Source: Puffinus mauretanicus (lineage: Eukaryota > Chordata > Aves > Procellariiformes > Procellariidae). From it: a stretch of DNA of 64,000 nucleotides. This document shows, one piece after another, positions 24,291 to 37,080 of the stretch. Below the pieces are notes generated by a model that did not search any database, was not told where the DNA came from, and saw only the letters and a program-made list of their open reading frames with translations. The position numbers and the translations under genes are program-made. The DNA lies in NCBI GenBank assembly GCA_023333565.1, contig JAJKFH010003198.1:124001-188000 (forward strand). The letters are read 5' to 3'. The number at the start of each line of letters is the position of its first letter. Position 1 is the stretch's first letter.

Positions 24291-26659
24291 CTGATAACAG
24301 CAAAGAGTGGTAGGGCTAGGTGTGCTGGAGAGAACTACTGAAAGTTCTCCTTCCAGGTGTTATTCATGAGAAATTCAGTGGTGGTTTCAGGTATGGTGCA
24401 CCCTGTTTCCACTCAGTGAAATCCATTGAGGAGTAGTTTACATTTTAAACTCAGTACTTTGGATCCTCTTCAGGCTGCAGGTTAGACTTTCAGCGGTTAT
24501 CAAACCAAAGTTTGCTCATTGTAAAACTACTCTGTTTCATAATCTCTAGGGAAGAACTCGACTGTTTCCAAATGGAAAATTTATGTAAGGACAGAAGAGA
24601 TTATTCAGAGCATCAGATAACCAATGGACAAGGGGTTAAAAAATGGAAGAGTTGTCCACAAGTGAAAGGAAATGAAGAAGATTTGGGCAGAGAGTGGGGC
24701 ACAGTTCTGCTCTCCCCATCCTGTGGGCATGAAGGACTCTAGGTAGTAAAATGTTGCTGTTGTCTCACTGCTCCCCTTTTTCACTCAAATCAGAATAATT
24801 TCTTAGGTACTATGTCTCTTTTCCTTCTCCAGGAGGGTTGTCTAAAAGCCACGAGGCAGAGACTTCATGGGAGCTTGTTAGTTACTTAGAGCTTCCACAG
24901 GGCTTGGAGAAGTGAAAGCTTCCAGATACAGCAGAGCATGTAGGATGACTGTAGTATCACTGTCAAAGGTTTCTGAGCAAAACACACCCTGGCAGGTCTT
25001 ACAAGCTACAGCAGCCAGAGCAGCAGAATAGCTATCGTATGGTTCTGAATGGGCGGGACTCGAAACAGAGGTTTTTTACTCTAACTTTTCCCTTATGAAT
25101 TTTACTTTAGTTTTGCATGCAGAAAATTATGTTAAAGAAGAGAATATATTTGATTATAGATGTATTTAACCAACACCTAATAGAGATTTTTGCATAGACA
25201 AGACACTTCCACCTCAAGATTTAAAATATGCTAAAAGTAAAATATGCTTCCAGTACTTCAAAACCTGCTGAATATCGAGTGCTTAAAATGTACCTTTCTC
25301 ACTCATACAGATGGAGTTTCTCATTAGCTATCATATATTTAAAAATGTCCTTTTCCCCCAGTATCAGACAGGCTGCATAGATGGCTCTGACTGTATACAA
25401 GTTTGCCAGGAACTGAAGGTTTGGGCGGTTGAACTTTCCTCCCAATCCACGTGGAGAGCAAATCCCATCTTCCCAATGGAAGGATCAGGCAGAAATTCCA
25501 TAAGCACAAACTCACAAATACCCTGTGCAGAAATAATCCACAGAGAGGGCTGTTTGGCTCTTATTGCATTCTTAGCTGGTCAATCACAATAGCGCCAAAG
25601 ATTTCTTGCCAACTCTCACACGCTTCTCTGACACAGCTCCTTTCACATTCTTGCTGATTTTCCTGTTATCTGCTATCTAAAAAACCTTAAGGAAACTCAC
25701 AGAGGGGAAAAAACCCCTCTATATTTATTTAAATAACATTAAAGCAAGGGTGGAAAATGCCAAGTCTGGACTGCAGCATAAGCAAGGCAAGTGACTATTT
25801 GAGGCCTGTGGGGAAGCCTCAGCAGTTCTTCAATTTAGTTCCTAGCTCTCTTATGGCGTCCCTCCCAAATTCACTGTGATTTGCCCCTCTTTTTCTAGCT
25901 CCTCAGAAGTCCTCTGCCACAGTACCAGAGGATCAGAGACAGGTCTAATTAAATGTATATTTCAAACATATTTATATAGACTTGTTAGTTCATTTTTAAT
26001 TATTATTTCAGGTAGCAGCTGAATTATCCTTGACTGCTTTCCATATTATGAACACCCCATGCTTTATAGAATCTGTTGCTGTGAACCTGGCAGAAAAAGG
26101 CATCAGTTCAGAAGGTTTCTTCTATTGATTTGAGACTGGGTTGCCTTTATTCAGTTTCCTATTACATCAGAAAAAGTCCTTTGAAACCTGTGATGTAAAC
26201 CTGCTTTAACCTGGCCTGAGAGCTACCTCTGACAGTCAGAGCTCTTCCTCCTGCCCCTTGCAAGTGCCAGTGGCCTGATCTCAGGTCCAGCTTGGCCATC
26301 CTGCTCCTCAGACTGAGGCAGCAGAGAAAGCTCAGCCCAAGCGTCGTGTCTCACGTGGCTGCGGCGGGTCCACTGAGGTGCATTCCAGGGCGGTGGAGCG
26401 CTCCCATACAATGATGATGAGGATAGAAAGGGTGGGCCCGGAAGAGCAGAAGATGTGATCATCGCAGTCTATAAGCCATGCACACAAGGCTCTAAGAGTC
26501 CCAACCCATGCATCAACTCTTGCTCCTGGAATGAATGACCCCTTCAGGGAATGATGCAGGGGAGGGATATGAAGTGTGCAGGGTCTGGGTTGGCCAGGAC
26601 ATGGGCTCGTAATATAGATGCTTTTGCAACATTAATATATGCCTGTTTTCTTGCCAGCT
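24291..26659. other. Unique non-coding sequence
   Basis: No exons recognised. A somewhat GC-rich patch with a small CpG cluster (about seven CpG in 26340-26405) lies inside a 79-codon minus frame of low-complexity composition. A small hairpin (GAGGGG, A-loop, CCCCTC) lies near 25702-25720. Nothing else seen. Confidence 0.5.
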
Positions 26660-27800
26660 CTGCAGAGTGCCAGAATTTGGCCCTAAACATTTAATGAAAC
26701 CATTGAGATTTATAATCAGAAAAAGCAGAAAAGAAAATAGGAAAGGGAGGAGGGAAGAGGAAGAGAGAAAACTGTACAAAAGGCATCTGATTAAACCAGT
26801 GATAATTACTGATATTGTTCCTCTCCGAGCCAGGATCACACTTCAAAATAAAAAGTGGAAGATAATTTTGTTAATAATTTTAATCAGCTTCCTTTTCATG
26901 AAGGATCAGAGAACACTAATAGATGGTTTTCCGAAAGACAGATGATTTGTAACACCATCAACTCAATAACTGAAACAAGAGACCTATTCTCTCTCCCATT
27001 TGTCTGAAGTAACGGGTTCCTCCAGAGGAGGAACAATAGACAGAGATTGAAAAGCCTTGATTTGACCCAAATGAAAGATATTCTTCACTAGCAGATGCTT
27101 TATCCTGTAGTTTATTTTTCTCTCTCTCCCCAATGGGCTTTACAACCATGTTGTCCCATTTGTTTTCAGTCTTTGTTTCCTTTCCTGATACCAGGTTGAA
27201 GCCTGGCTGGCTTAAACAGTTCAGGGTATTCTCTGAGAGGAATTTGCTCAGGTTTCCTTGGCAACAGGAGCCACAGGAAGCTAAATAAGGCACTTTTTTG
27301 AGCGAGATTTTTTGTTTTCCTTTTAGCCGTTCTCACGTAGGCATCAAGGAGAGAGGAACTTGTTAGGTTCAGATTAATCAAGTAAACTGCAGTGAAAGGA
27401 CGGGGGTAATATATGGCTCATTTCTGAATCTGACAAACAACGCGAAACTGCCACCGCTTTTAATGTCCCTGCTGTTTGTCTCCCAAGTATCAATAATCTT
27501 TATACCTAACAAGATTTGAAAAAAGAATAATTACAGTGTGATCCGCATGATTTGATTTAACTTTTATATAGGAACTAATGCCTCCTATTTTTAAAAGATA
27601 CATTCCTTATATTAGCAGGCCTTTCTATATAATTGCTTCCTGCCACTGTTTTCTTTTATTGAGAAAAGTCATGTAATGCCATTGCAGATGTGCTACCAGC
27701 TTGGAGTAAACATGGTGCTCTAAATCATGCGTAGTACAATAAATCATACGCCTGCCATTATTTTAATGCTTTGCAAATCTTTGCATTTGTTTTTCTCTGG
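26660..27800. promoter_or_regulatory. Candidate conserved non-coding stretch
   Basis: Non-repetitive AT-rich sequence with homeodomain-like TAAT words and a paired motif: TAAATCATGCG at 27721-27731 and TAAATCATACG at 27740-27750, 19 bp apart. Two frames of 92 and 111 codons overlap here without domains. The idea that this is regulatory is inference from composition only. Confidence 0.2.
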
Positions 27801-28046
27801 AGTTGGAGGAAACACAGTAGGAAGCAATGTTGTGAAATCCTGAAGAATTTCATTGTCAGTAGAGCTGCTTCAGAAATTACCCTCCTCCTCTTTCAGAATA
27901 ATTCAGTATGAAAGGAAACATTTCGTTTAAATTTTGTTAAAAAAGAGTTTTCATTGAAAACCTAAATGTTCAGTTTTCTCCTTGAAAGTCCCAAAGTGAA
28001 AAACATTTTTCTTTTCTTTCACCTCATTTTTCAATGCAGACACCTT

Positions 28047-28066
28047 GGGGGGGAGGGGGGGGGGGG
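28047..28066. repeat. Poly-G run (G7 A G12)
   Basis: Nineteen G in twenty bases on the plus strand, interrupted by one A. Such a run can fold into a G-quadruplex and is also a common site of sequencing or assembly length error. Confidence 0.9.
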
Positions 28067-30317
28067 AAATCAACAAATTGCAGCTTTTATTTATAAAGAG
28101 GGTTCCCTCTCTGTGTCCCTGCTGCTGCCACCCCAGTAATTTCTTCATTTTCTGCTATAGTAAATTTTAGAAAACAATATTATTCTAGTTACTGAATGCA
28201 GTGTGGAATATTAGCTGTTATTCTCCTCTTTCAGCCATGTGCAAGTTTGTTTTTCAGGTTCCAATAGATAATTCTTTTTTTTTTGTGAAATTGAAAACTT
28301 TCTGAAACAAAATCCTTTTGTGTAAACTTTCCATCACTGGTGTCAGCCAGAGGCAGTTTTTTTGGTTTGTATTAAAAGAATGAGCAAAATTTCGTCCATC
28401 TTTCTAGAGGTTTTCAGAGTTTACAAGCAGAATAAAAATAAAATAATAAACTACCCCAGCTTTTCCTTTAAATTCTCATCAGACCTATTTTATGTGACAC
28501 TGAGGCAAAACTTTGGCTTTACAGAATACGGTCTGTACTTTTCCATCTCAGAGTGCAAGGACTGGGGGACAAAATGCCTATTCCTTCTTGGCTCCTCAGT
28601 GAAACATGATAGTTTTCAGCTAGTTTAAATTCTTTAGCATTTGAAGAGACTTACTAATTTTATCTTATCGTAAAACTGGGAACACCGGTGAATGGGTTAA
28701 CTGACTCTCAGCGCCTTGCGGAGCGTCCCACCACCAAGTGTACTTCCGAGAACATGCTGCTTCCTGGCATCGTCACTCCTGCTACGGATATGGAGAGACG
28801 GGCTTCACGATTATTAGGAGAGACTGCACCATGAATTTAGCGTGTGGCTAATAATAGTAGGCAATTGCTGTTATATAATTGTTATTTTTCTATCTATTTT
28901 TCTAGTGATTATTTATCCAAATGCAAAAAATTGGCATATTTTGTAGTTGCTGAGACATAACTTGATTGTAACTCATTCAGCAGTAAAGATTGATTAGATG
29001 ATGCCCAGATGCATGTATACAGCAAATTTTTTTATTACATTTCAGATCCCTGTCCTGGTAGTTTTTGCTGGACTTAAAAACTGAACTACCCCAGGTTCAG
29101 AGCCTGATATATCCTATTAAGGACACTCGACTAAAGAGAATACTTCTCGCTGACACAGGGGTTTAACAGATTAATGAATTAGTCTGTAATACCTTCTCCT
29201 TCTAAGGGCCGGTTCAAGTTTTGCTGCTGTTACTTTGATTAGCGCTATCTCCTCTGGTGCTGAGCCAGGCAATTCTGTATATTGACTGTGCTGGCATTTC
29301 TTACTGCTGTGAGCGAAGCAGAGAAAAAATCCTGCCCTATAAAGTTTGTATCGATCCAAAAGTAAAATTGTAAACATAGCCAAAAGAGCTGTATTCTGAA
29401 AGGAAAAATAGGGTTGTTAATGGTGTGGAACAACTGATGTTGTATCCAGCCCATCTTTCTTCCTTTAAATATATAACATTGCTAGTGTAAGTTGTTGAAT
29501 ATACTTTATATCAGCAATAGTCCTGCGAAGCTTGGTCGTTTTGTGGCATTATTGATATTATAAACCACAGTGGTTTATGTTATTAACTGCCCTCTGTTTA
29601 CCTCAGGTTGTTAATCAGAGAGCTAGCCATTAAGTGCTGGCAACACATGATTTCTCTAGGATTATTGCTAACATTTCTGCTGCAGTCAGGAGGGTTTTTC
29701 TGGCTTAGCTCAGCAATGAGGAAGTCTGTAGCTGATCAAATGTGCTCTCGCATGCAAGTGTCACTGCAACTGGTGGGAATTAATATGAAAGGCAAAATCT
29801 AATACAGGAGACACTACTTTAAACCCACTCTCCAATTCAATACTAAATATTGGAAAGGAAAACAGGATTCTAGAGCACACAGCTCTGATTGTGACTGACC
29901 TACTCACAATTATAAATGGCAAGCTGGGAGATATAACATCCCATTCTGCCTCACTTGAATTGTCATCTTTAATTAAAGAATTTCTATGTCACGGATGACA
30001 TTTCTCAGAGAAATGTCTCTCAGAGTCTTGGGGGGGGAGGGAGAAGAAGACTGGGAGCAGTGGTTTTGCTGTCTATTTGCTGTTTTCACCATACAGATTT
30101 AAGTGGTCAGTGTTGCAGCATTTAGAGATTGTCCCAAGAAATTCTCTTGGGCATTAGCTGACCTTAGCTCCAAGGCCAGGGTTTTGTGAATGCTTTAAGT
30201 AGACTTCTACTTAGGAGACAGCTTGTGCCTTGTACTGTCACTCTGAAAGACATTCATTCTGGTCCTGAGAGAGGGATATTATTGAGAGGTTTTGTATTTA
30301 GTTGCTGGGAGGTAATG
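28067..30317. other. Unique non-coding sequence
   Basis: No gene recognised. A CpG-enriched patch lies at 28680-28815 (about nine CpG in 135 bases by hand count), unlike its AT-rich surroundings. A shorter G8 run lies near 30031. Small frames only. Confidence 0.5.
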
Positions 30318-30372
30318 TACAGTCATCCCCATTTTACAGATGGATTTGGGGCCCTAAGAACCAGCTTTCAAT
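30318..30372 (-). repeat. MIR-type SINE core scrap
   Basis: The forward strand reads CATCCCCATTTTACAGATGG (30324-30343), essentially the reverse complement of the conserved MIR core CCATCTGTAAAATGGGGATG. Flanking similarity is weak, so only about 55 bases are listed. Confidence 0.45.
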
Positions 30373-31321
30373 AAAATATTTGCATTTCAGGAGCCTAAAT
30401 TCAGTAGTGTTTTTTAGGAAACCCTGTTTAATGTGTGGAGACATCTCAGACATCTTTGGCATATAAAGTTTCAGGCAGAAATGCTATAATGAGTCCAAAA
30501 CTGTGCTCCTGGTCATGTTGGGTCAGGTCCTTACCTTTACTGCAGTGATTGCTTACCGCCTGCCAGAGGCTTTTTGAAGTTCAGAAAAGAAAAATCTTTG
30601 TGTTTTAGTCCTTTGTGGAGCTCGTAATGCCAAGTATGCTCAGAACAAGCCTGACTTACTCAATTTGGGTAAGGCAGTGGTGGTACTTGCTGTCACATCC
30701 ATGAATTAGTGATCAGATGAGTCACCTGCAACCTCAATTCCCTGCAGCCTGGCTGGCCTGAAGGGGCCTCCAGACACACCACCCATGACCCTACCTCCCC
30801 CTAGCAAGGCTGCCCTCAGTGCCGGTGAGGTAGAGTCCACCCCTCCTGTTGAACATGGGCTGCTACACAGGAATGCATTAGACATGAGCATTCACAAAAC
30901 AAATGATGGAGATACAAGGAACCCTCCCCAGGTGCCCCCTTACCTCTGAATTCTTCTTTTTCTTTACTATTAATTAAAACAGAAAAAAAAATCAAAATTG
31001 AAAATCCCAGTGATTCCTTCCATTTCATCAGCCAATCCATGTCACTAAAATTTTATTCTAGAAATTAGTCAAGTATCCATCTGAAATAAGATGACGGAAG
31101 ACAGCAGAATATGATTGTGGTCTCTGAAGTAAAACACTCCACTGGGAAGAACCTTGGCTCTTTCCCAGAAGAGATGTGATCGATGCCAGTGTAAGGCCAG
31201 ACTCTTTATGTGCTTTGAGGAAGAGATGGCTGGATTTTAAGAGCGTGGAGCCTTGGTCTAACTTTGCTCCAGCTGAAGTCAAACAACATATACTTTGTGG
31301 TGCTGTTAGGAGATATCGTGA
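30373..31321. other. Unique non-coding sequence
   Basis: No recognisable gene or repeat. Frames of 61, 74 and 101 codons overlap one another and the start of the next CR1 fragment and have no domain features. Confidence 0.5.
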
Positions 31322-31780
31322 GTGCAACAAAGGAGCACAAGGGTGATTAAGGGATGGGAACATCTGTCATATGAGGAGAGGCTGAGAGCGCTGGGACCAT
31401 ACAGCATTGAGAAAAGAAGGCTCGGGGGATCTTACCAATGTGTATAAATACCTGATGGGGGTGGGAGGTGGGGTAACGATGGAGCCAAGCTCTTTTCAGT
31501 GCTGCTCAGTGACAGGACAAGAGGTAATTTGGCACAGCTGAAAAAACAAGAAATTCCATTTAAATGTAAGAAAAAATTTTTGCTGTGAGGGTGGTTGAAC
31601 ACAGGAACTGGTTGCCCAGAGAGATTGTGGAGGTATTCAGAAGCCATCTGGACACAGCCCATAAGCACCCTGCTCTAGCTGACGCTGCTCTGAGCACAAG
31701 TGTTGGACTAGGTGATCTCCAGAGGTGCTTGCCAGTCTCAAAAATTCTATAATTCTATCATATAAAAATATGATTCTATG
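31322..31780 (+). mobile_element. CR1 LINE 3' fragment (5'-truncated)
   Basis: Forward-strand sequence follows the 3' end of avian CR1: the ATGAGGAGAGGCTGAGAGCG segment, GTGACAGGACAAGAGG, the TGGTTGCCCAGAGAGATTGT segment and the TGGACTAGGTGATCTCCAGAGG segment, then an 8-bp tail of ATTCTATA, ATTCTATC and a further ATTCTATG at 31773-31780 after a short insertion. It covers about the last 450 bp including the C-terminal coding end and 3' UTR. The frame is broken by substitutions and stops, making this copy clearly older than the one at 36991-38757. CR1 elements normally make no target-site duplication, and none is seen. Frames on the opposite strand here are shadows. Confidence 0.9.
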
Positions 31781-34700
31781 GTATGAATTCTTGTTTCCAA
31801 TTATTTTACATGAAATTGTGTGCTATATCACAATAAAACACATATAGATGTGACTTTTTGTTTCCTGAAGATGGCTCTCAATGTTTATGTATTCATTGAT
31901 GCTTTATTTACAGTTACATTTTATTTAATTATACTTATTTTATATTTTTATATATAGCTGCACTTATTTACAAATATCTGAACATATGAAAATCCAGCAT
32001 AAAATTAGTCTCAGTTAAGAAAAAAGTTCCCTAAAATTTTGATATCATTCTTTCACCAGTCCTTTAAAACCAGAATTTTAAATAAACAAAACGTTAAGTT
32101 CCCCTGCTAAAGAACCATTCTTTTATGCTTCATCTGCTTTTCTTCTTCACCATCTTCTTTCTTCATCTTAACCTTCATCTCTCACTTCCTCCCAGAGCTT
32201 TGACTTCCATGACCTGCCTTTTCCTGGTTTGCCTTTAAGTTTTACCTTCTTGACTGGGCTACTGCATTCACCCACTTGTAGACCTTACTGAAGAATTGGG
32301 ATTATAGCAGACAATATTTAATCACAACTGGATTAGAGGAAAAAGTGAATACATTTTTTGGTCTCAGAACTAAATGGTGGCAGGGAACCAAACTAATGAC
32401 TATTCTGTTCAAAGGGCAAATCTTCAATCCGGGAACACATTTTGGGAGGGCAAAAGCAATCACCCTCCCACTCTTCTATATGAAAGGAGCAACTGCATTG
32501 CAGAGTCAGTGTGAAAAAAACCCTGTCTGTGCTTTGCCTTGTGTTGCTGCCAATCCCAGGGGCTGTGTGGATCTCAGGGGTTTTGGCATTGCAGCTTCTC
32601 TTTAAGTGGAAGCACATACAACTCTCTGGCAGCCTGTGCAGAGAGAGAAAGATTTGATAAGGTTGGTTTTTTTCCCTGTCCTTTTTTTTCCTTCTTCTTA
32701 TAAGCAGGGGCAGTACGCCTTGAATAAACAGCTCAGAAAGAGGCCCATAGGGTATTAATGATGAGGTTTTATTTTCTCCATTATTATTAATCTTACCTGT
32801 TTTCATAGGGTTTTAGAACTCAAAAGATTTTGCTTCATAGCTGGATTGGTTTCCCACTATATTACAGCAGTAGTTCAACACTTTTACTCCTTTATTTCTA
32901 GTTCATGTGATCTGATCAGCTCACTCACCTGTTGTGGAGATAGCTATATTTGCTATCTGTCTTATCACAGTCTATTTCCCCTGTGTTGCTTAATATAGTC
33001 CTCCAGCTTGTCATCATATTTCCTATCTCCTGCCACCAGTATTTGAATGGTCTTTACTTCTCATCAGTCTCAAATCCATCAGCTAGAAATGGAAAGTGTT
33101 GACAACATTTTCACTTATCCTCTCAAAGAATATTAAATCTTTTAGTAAACTGATCTGTTTCAAAAACACGCTATTGGAAAACAAGCTATTACACATCTAG
33201 AACTTGGCTTTAGTTTTCTTTTCACCATTTTTTCTGGTTAAGTCATTGTCTTGGTTAATGCAATCAAATAAAATTGGAAATAAAATAAATTACACTGGAA
33301 ATAAAATCACTGCTATAGATCTCATCTGTTCTCCAAAATGATCATTCAGTAAATGGAGATATTTTTTAGTTTCCTGTTTATTTTAGAAAATAACACCTAC
33401 TAAAAGTTTCTAAAACACTGTAGAAAAGGATGCTTATTCACAATCCAAAATATCAAACATCAATAGACTTATGTTCGGTATTCATGTTTTGAATCTTGAA
33501 TACATTTCTGAAAGACTGTTAAAATATAGGTACTTTGGAAGTTAAGGATCTTGTTAGTACAATTCTCCTTTTTAAGGACCTGTTCTGCCAAGCTCAGTTT
33601 GTCTCTGATATTTATCTGCTTTTACTCCAGCACATTTCTCTTCTGTCCATTCCTGTAATTTCCAAGTTATGTATGTATCAAATCTTTCACTGACCTGATT
33701 TCAGAAAACATTTAAGCCCAAGCTTAGTCTCCTTAGTCAGTGGTAGTTTAAACATGTTCAAAAATTAGGTGTCTCCGTAAGTGCATTTTAAAGCAGAATT
33801 TTGCTAATGAGCACTCTGGTGTTTGCTGCCTGCTACAGCGTCTCGCATGCTTCTCATGCTCCCAGACCAGGTCCATATATATCTTGTGCTCCTAGAACCA
33901 GTTCACCAAGCCATTATCTTCTAAAACTTACTTCCGTTCCATGACAGTTCTTACATATTCCTCAACTCTAAAATATGGAGATGTTTTCAGGAAACTGAAG
34001 TATGGGCATGTTTGGGCAAATTATTTTAACTTTTAGTTTTTCTTTTTCCCCATTTTAATTATGTCTGGGTGTTTTCTTTTTCAGAACAGGATGGTCTTTT
34101 TGTATATTCCTTTATAGTTTCAGTTTCTCAGAAAAGTTGTGGTGATTTCTTTCCCCTCTTACCCAGCACTGTTGTTTTAAATCTGCACATACGTATTGTT
34201 TGCTATTTTTCCAGATGGGCAGAAGTTTTATAAGAGTTTGAATGTCTTTACATTTTGATTTGTCCTTTATGGACTACAGACTCACTCAATATCATAGCAT
34301 CCAGTTGACTGACATATAGGGTGGAATTAATCTTGCAGGTTAATAAACTTATGTTTACATACACCTACAAATTGCTAAGTCTAGCTCTAGGTTCCAGTAA
34401 CTGTGTTAACTAGCTCTGCCTTTAATGGTAGTTTAGACAGTTAACTGTTGACAGGTAATTGTCTGAACTGAGACGTGAATCCGACCTCTTGTGTGGTATG
34501 ATACCACCATTGTCATTATTTTCTCTGTGGTCTAACAAGCAGTAGCAAAACATCCATACTGACCTAAACAAGCTCTGAACCTAACCTTCAGCCTTCTGAG
34601 TATAAGTTCTTGACTTTGCAACATTGTGGCAGAAGGTGGAACATACCATGTGAGAACATGTTCACCTTAACCCTTGGGTTAATTCAGGTGCCTAGTGTCA

Positions 34701-35721
34701 ACAAGTTAAGGTCAGTTTTGTATCAGCGCTAGTCATTTTTTCTGGCCTATATTTCGGTTTTGTTGACGCTTTTCCCAACTTACACCCTTTGCTGATTCTT
34801 TCCTCACCCTGTTTCACAGTGATATTTCTTTCTCACATAGTGGCAGAGCTTCCAACTCTTCTGTTCATCATGACCTCCTGCTATAATCTGCGTGCTGGCT
34901 GCTACTAACCGGCCTTCTAGGAGGTTGCCAGTAAAGCACCACGCTCCCTAGGTTTCTGCTGAAGTCAAGATAAAGCCCAAGGCTTAGGGCTTGTTTAGGA
35001 AGCTTGTCTCTCTCTGTTGACCACAAAGGCAGGCTACAGAGGTATTCCAAATTAACTTAGCTTTTGTGAAGATCCCTTTAGCCATTCCAAGAAAACTAAT
35101 CAATCTCTTTGTTTGGTACCTCTGTTTTCCTTCACAAACCTCTGCTGTTCTAAAAATAACATGAATATTTTGTGAAATCCACAGTCTACATCCAGCACTA
35201 TCTTTAAGAAAGACTCCAGCGTCCTTCTGCCTGTGGACTACACATGGTACCACTGGAAAGGAAAATGGCCATACTCTAAGGTGCTCCTTTTTGGATTCTG
35301 CATGTCTGTTGATCACTTCTGAAAGACCTGATCAAAAGACTGACATGATTCCTACAAGAGGCACTAGAGGCCCATGTGACAGGTAGGTTTGCTTCCCATT
35401 ATAGAATATAGAATGAAAATGGTCACAAAATAAGAACTTTTTCCTCTTTCTGTTTCTCTTGAAAGAAAACAGGTCTCAGAGCTAAGTCTGATGCACCTTC
35501 CTGTGAAATTACTGGTCTTAGAATACAGAGATTCTGCCATAAATGTGGTATCCGATAAAACCTCCTCACTTTTACACCCAAAGACCCAGTCCTCACTTCG
35601 TTTCTTGGATTCCTCTTGACTGGCAGCATCAAACTGGTTTTTGGATAGATCTACACTCTTAAGGTGATCTGTTGCTTTAGAATCTTGCTTATTGCATCTT
35701 CCACAAGTCTTACAGGGTTGT
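31781..35721. other. Unique non-coding sequence
   Basis: About 3.9 kb of AT-rich DNA between two CR1 fragments. A pyrimidine-rich stretch lies near 32128-32200 and a two-copy tandem of about 24 bp (TGGAAATAAAAT words) near 33270-33310. A perfect 12-bp palindrome ACAGTTAACTGT lies near 34437. No exon recognised. Confidence 0.5.
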
Positions 35722-36150
35722 TGGACCACAGGATAGTTCAGGCTGGAAGGGACCTCAGGAGGTCCAATTTCCTGCTCGAGGAGGGTCAAATCTGAGGTCA
35801 GACCAGGTTGCTCAGGACTTTGTCCAGTTGGGGTTTGAAATCCTCCTGGGATGGAGTTGCCACAACACCCCTGGGCAGCCTGGTCCAATGCCCGACTGTC
35901 CTCATGGGGTAAAAGCTTTTCCTTATATCCAGCCTGAACCTGTTTTGTTCCAGTTTATGCCTGCTGTCTCATCCTCCTGTGAAGAGTCTGGTTCCATTTT
36001 CTTGATAATGTCACCGTAGGAACTGGAGGCTGCAGGAAGGCCCATCCCAATGCCATACCTTCTCCAGGTTGAAGCAGCTCAGCTCCCACAGTCCCTCCTC
36101 ACAGGACAAGTGCTCCAACCCTGAGCATCTTTGTAGCCCTTCATTGAAGT
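35722..36150 (-). mobile_element. CR1 LINE 3' fragment, older subfamily
   Basis: In reverse orientation this matches the CR1 C-terminal coding end and 3' UTR: the forward strand has AGGCTGGAAGGGACCTCAGG near the 3' edge, CCTGGGCAGCCTGGTCCAATG in the middle, and CAGCTCAGCTCCCACAGTCC with CTCACAGGACAAGTGCTCCA at the far edge. The 8-bp tail is absent or decayed at about 35722, and the reading frame is not intact. A 174-codon frame overlapping it (35364-35888 minus) starts inside the element and runs into unrelated flanking DNA, so it is not a gene. Confidence 0.85.
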
Positions 36151-36990
36151 CACTTCAATTTGCCCATGTCTTAATCAAAATTGCTATTGGTTTTGTTCCC
36201 TAATTTTGGTCACCTTTATGGCTGCCTGGATTCTTCTTGGGACAGCAGGAAGAGGAATGGCACAGACAAATGGCTATGACCTTGCGTCCTCCTTCTTGCT
36301 ATCACTGCGCAGGTCTCCTGTGGTAACTCATTTGTGCTGTGGCCTCATTGGAGCACAGGCCCTCAGGTCTTCATGGAAAAATCATGTTCCTCCGGGTTTA
36401 TTGGTCTGACTGATATAGTCACAGCCTTGGATATCAATATAGGCCATTCATTATGGTTTCTTCTGCTGCTTTCCCATACAGATATTTCCATTCACACTTC
36501 ATTCATACCAATCTTTGTATTTCCATCAGAGATCTCTATGTGATAAACTCTGGGATATATACAACCTGAGAAAAAAGTAATAAACTGGGCAATTTCTTAG
36601 ATAGTCCATAAAATGTATGGAAGAGTAGACTTGTGTCTTGTTTGTACATATGAGATCTTGATTCACCTTTTTCTCTTGATGTTTGTAAAAAATTTTGAAG
36701 TTTCCCCCTTGGAAATAATGCATGGCTGCCACCTAACATGTGACCTGTCCACTGAATGCAGAAGATGACCATATAATTTAATTAGATTCATGGAATTGAT
36801 GGGAATGCAGACAGGATGTGATACAACAAAACATTGATAATTTGATGCTGAAAAGTTGCTGATCCACTATAACATAAAAAAGGACATGACCTTGAAGTCA
36901 ATCCTTTGAAAGGAAGGGGAAGCTGAGCATCTTTATGGCAATTGCAAACTGCTTTGCTTACCAGACTTTTCCATATAGCTTGCATTACTT
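36151..36990. other. Non-coding spacer between two CR1 copies
   Basis: About 840 bases with no recognised repeat or exon. Frames of 63-78 codons on both strands have no domain features. Both bordering CR1 copies lie on the minus strand, but they belong to different subfamilies and are not parts of one insertion. Confidence 0.5.
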
Positions 36991-37080
36991 CATAGAATCA
37001 TAGAATCATAGAATCATTAAGGTTACAAAAGACCTCTAAGATCATCGAGTCCAACCGTCAACCCAATACTACCATGCCCA

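Noticed and set aside
35364..35888. 174-codon minus frame with several Cys residues
   Set aside because: It starts inside a CR1 3' fragment and reads into unrelated flanking DNA; no domain.
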